From assembly GCA_015055785.1 (NCBI GenBank), contig SVHQ01000109.1:1-6301 (forward strand): DNA of 6,301 nt. The letters run 5' to 3'. This DNA is from Clostridiales bacterium (GTDB taxonomy: Bacteria > Bacillota_A > Clostridia > Christensenellales > Borkfalkiaceae). Made by a program: the position numbers and the translations under genes. The notes beneath the pieces were generated by a model. It saw nothing but the letters and a program-made list of their open reading frames with translations, had not been told where the DNA came from and did not search any database. Below are positions 4,066 to 6,301 of this stretch, in pieces; the first letter of the stretch is position 1, and each line of letters opens with the position of its first letter.

Positions 4066-6301
4066 TTAACGGAGTTCAATGCCTAACTTAAATTTCAAAT
4101 TATTCAAAATTTTCTTTACGAAACCGTCCAACGTTTCGGGCGTGAATGCCTTTTCAACGCCTGCATCGGGCGTAAACGTTAAAGTGAACGCCATGCTCTT
4201 CTTGCCCTCGGGAACTTGACCGCCACGATATACATCGAAAAGCTTTGCAGCCGTTACGTATTTGCAAGAATGCATCAGCACGTCTTCAATTTCCGCACAC
4301 GTGAGTTTTTCATCCGCAAGCAAAGCAAGGTCACGCTGCATTGCAGGGAATTTCGGCAGATTTTTATAACGTACGCCGTCGTCCATGTGCTGTGCGAGCG
4401 CCGCCAAATCCAATTCGCCAAGATATACTTTTTTATCCAAACCAAGCGAAAGGGCAATAGCAGGGTCGAGTTCACCGATACAACCCACCACTTGTTTGCC
4501 AAGCATCACGTTTGCCGAAACGCCAGGATGAAGATAGGTTTTCTCCGCTCTTTCATACGTGAACGTGATATGGAAAACGTCTGCAATATGTTCCACCGCG
4601 CCTTTGATATCAAAGAAATCGTAATTGCCGCCCCATACACCAAGAACAAGGTGCTTTCTTTCTTCGGGCTGCTCACTTGCCGCAGTATCGTGAGGTACGT
4701 ACACGTTCGCCACTTCAAATTCCTTACCCACGTCATTGCCGCGACGGATATTGCGCACGGCGTTACCGAGCATGGACGGCGCGAGGAAGGTACGCATTAA
4801 GGAAAGTTCTTCACTGATGGGGTTGAGAATCTTCACCGCATTTCTTTCCTCTGCGTCTTGGGGTAACTTCATCAAATCAAAATCTTTCGGGGAATAGAAG
4901 GAATAATTATAAGCTTCGTAATAACCCTGCACACGCAAAACGTTCTTTAAATGCAATTCCTTTTTCTGTTCGTCCGTCAAACCGCCGCCCGTTACTTTCG
5001 CGCAATCCAAGAAAGTGGGCACGATGTGGTCGTAACCATACATACGGATGATTTCTTCCGCTAAATCGGGATAATTATCCACGTCATCACGATAACCAGG
5101 GATTTCCACCGTCAACGCATCGCCGTCAATGACAGGTTTGAAATTCAATCTTTCCAAAATCGCCTGAATTTCTTCGTTCGGCACTTCAATACCGAGCAAA
5201 GCATTGATTTTCGCAATACTTGCCGTCATGGTACGAGGGGTCAAATCTGCGGAGCAAACGTCTTTGCGCATATTCGTAACCACGCCGCAACCGAGTTCCT
5301 CAATCAAATGCAAAGCACGCGCCATACCAAGTCCGTTCGTATATGCGTCCACACCCTTTTCAAATCTCGACGAGGAATCGGAAGATTGACCGAGCGCACG
5401 AGAAGTCTTTCTTACGTTATCGCGCGCAAACTTTGCCGATTCGAAGAATACGTTTTTCGTCGTATCCTTAATGCCGCTGTTCAAACCGCCCATAATCCCT
5501 GCCAATGCAACGGGTTTCTTACCATCGCAAATAACAAGATTGTCCGTCGTCAGCGTAAACTCCTTTTCATCAAGGGTAACAATTTTTTCGCCTTTTTCCG
5601 CTCTGCGAACGATGATTTTTCTATCGACGAGGTCTTCCGCGTCGAATGCGTGCATGGGCTGCCCCATTTCCAATAACACGAAATTCGTGATATCCACGAT
5701 GGGCGAAATCGAACGGATGCCCGATAAAGCAAGACGCTTTCTCATCCACGCAGGAGAAACTCCCGCCTGCACGTTTTCTACGTAATGCCCTACGTAACGA
5801 GGGCAAAGGTCGGGCGCGAGAACTTCTACGTCCACCGCCGCCGCACTCGTTTTATGTTCCGTATACGAATAATCGGGTTCTTTTAAAGGTTTTTTAAGCA
5901 CAGCCGCCACTTCGCGCGCAATACCTAAAATGCATTGACAGTCGGGACGGTTTGCCGTGATGGAAATATCAAAAATCCAATCGTCTAAACCAACAATCCC
6001 TTTAATATCCGCGCCCACGGGAGCGTCTTTTTCTAAATCCAAAAGTCCGTTGACTTCCGCACCAGGATAGAAATCATCATTAATGCCGAGTTCTTCACCT
6101 GAACAAAGCATACCAAAGGATTCGACGCCACGCAATTTACCTTTTTTGATTTTCTTGATGCCGTCGGGGTTCTTTTCCAACATGGCGGGATTGCTTTCTA
6201 CCACCGTCGAACCGTCCAATGCGCACGGTGTTTTCATCCCTACGTATACGTTGGATGCGCCCGTTACAATCTGCAATTCTCTGCCGTATTCCTCGCCGCA
6301 A
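4066..6301 (-). CDS. pheT: Phenylalanyl-tRNA synthetase beta subunit (5' end beyond window)
   Basis: Beta chain of the (alpha-beta)2 enzyme that charges tRNA-Phe. It binds tRNA and edits mischarged Tyr-tRNA-Phe, while the alpha chain (PheS, expected just upstream) is catalytic. 744 residues are visible of a usual ~795. An OB-fold tRNA-binding domain (to about 105) contains LQIVTGASNVYVG and ESFGMLCSGEELG. The B3/B4 editing domain (about 160-335) contains VDITNFVLLEMGQPMHAFD, GIMGG and SSSRFEKGVD. The B5 domain (about 353-430) ends in DLAEEIIRMYGYDHIVP. The catalytic-like core (about 440-640) includes ILNPISEELSLMRTFLAPS. The anticodon-binding FDX-ACB domain (about 645-744) starts at NLPKFPAMQRDLALL. 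The frame stays open to the edge, and the residues before Leu9 (CGEEYGRE) also fit the family, so the TTG at 6276 is an internal leucine codon and not the start. No frameshift is seen. Confidence 0.97.
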   Translation of the reverse strand, partial: CGEEYGRELQIVTGASNVYVGMKTPCALDGSTVVESNPAMLEKNPDGIKKIKKGKLRGVESFGMLCSGEELGINDDFYPGAEVNGLLDLEKDAPVGADIKGIVGLDDWIFDISITANRPDCQCILGIAREVAAVLKKPLKEPDYSYTEHKTSAAAVDVEVLAPDLCPRYVGHYVENVQAGVSPAWMRKRLALSGIRSISPIVDITNFVLLEMGQPMHAFDAEDLVDRKIIVRRAEKGEKIVTLDEKEFTLTTDNLVICDGKKPVALAGIMGGLNSGIKDTTKNVFFESAKFARDNVRKTSRALGQSSDSSSRFEKGVDAYTNGLGMARALHLIEELGCGVVTNMRKDVCSADLTPRTMTASIAKINALLGIEVPNEEIQAILERLNFKPVIDGDALTVEIPGYRDDVDNYPDLAEEIIRMYGYDHIVPTFLDCAKVTGGGLTDEQKKELHLKNVLRVQGYYEAYNYSFYSPKDFDLMKLPQDAEERNAVKILNPISEELSLMRTFLAPSMLGNAVRNIRRGNDVGKEFEVANVYVPHDTAASEQPEERKHLVLGVWGGNYDFFDIKGAVEHIADVFHITFTYERAEKTYLHPGVSANVMLGKQVVGCIGELDPAIALSLGLDKKVYLGELDLAALAQHMDDGVRYKNLPKFPAMQRDLALLADEKLTCAEIEDVLMHSCKYVTAAKLFDVYRGGQVPEGKKSMAFTLTFTPDAGVEKAFTPETLDGFVKKILNNLKFKLGIELR

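Noticed and set aside
4216..4800. Plus-strand open frame of 194 codons inside pheT
   Set aside because: It is antisense to a clear, full-motif gene, has a basic and unfamiliar composition and no ribosome binding site or recognisable domain. It is a shadow of the pheT codon pattern.
5075..5083. DnaA-box-like TTATCCACG
   Set aside because: A single 8-of-9 match inside conserved pheT coding sequence (DVDNYP), with no clustering.
6274..6276. TTG as a start codon for pheT
   Set aside because: The in-frame codons upstream encode CGEEYGRE, which continues the family's tRNA-binding domain, so the TTG is Leu within LQIVTGA and the gene extends off the window.

Overview
The window is a compact housekeeping segment of a bacterial chromosome. 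Every gene lies on the minus strand, so transcription runs from high to low coordinates. It looks like a moderate-GC Firmicute, most likely in Clostridia. The clues are strong AGGAG-type ribosome binding sites, a sigma-A type promoter, overlapping genes, a YqhT-like M24 peptidase directly before efp (as in Bacillus), and a clostridial-style endonuclease IV-like protein. Genus-level placement is not possible from this sequence alone.

Layout in the direction of transcription: pheT (phenylalanyl-tRNA synthetase beta chain, its first ~50 codons cut off by the right edge), 30 bases, truB (tRNA pseudouridine-55 synthase, GTG start), 7-base overlap, ribF (bifunctional riboflavin kinase/FAD synthetase), 8-base overlap, an endonuclease IV-like TIM-barrel gene. 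A 105-base intergenic region follows. It holds the only convincing promoter in the window, fused to a small palindrome. This promoter drives an M24 Xaa-Pro peptidase gene, then 36 bases, then efp (elongation factor P), cut off by the left edge after 85 codons.

There are therefore two probable transcription units. The first groups tRNA charging (PheT), tRNA modification (TruB), flavin cofactor synthesis (RibF) and a probable DNA-repair-type metalloenzyme; the last three genes are probably translationally coupled. The second pairs a proline-specific peptidase with EF-P, which relieves ribosome stalling at proline runs. I see no RNA genes, mobile elements, CRISPR arrays or riboswitches, and no gene-free stretch above 300 bases. 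I found no convincing new multi-gene system. The points most worth a second look are the palindromic promoter, the altered third metal site of the endonuclease IV-like protein, the two competing starts of ribF, and the placement of truB-ribF behind pheT.
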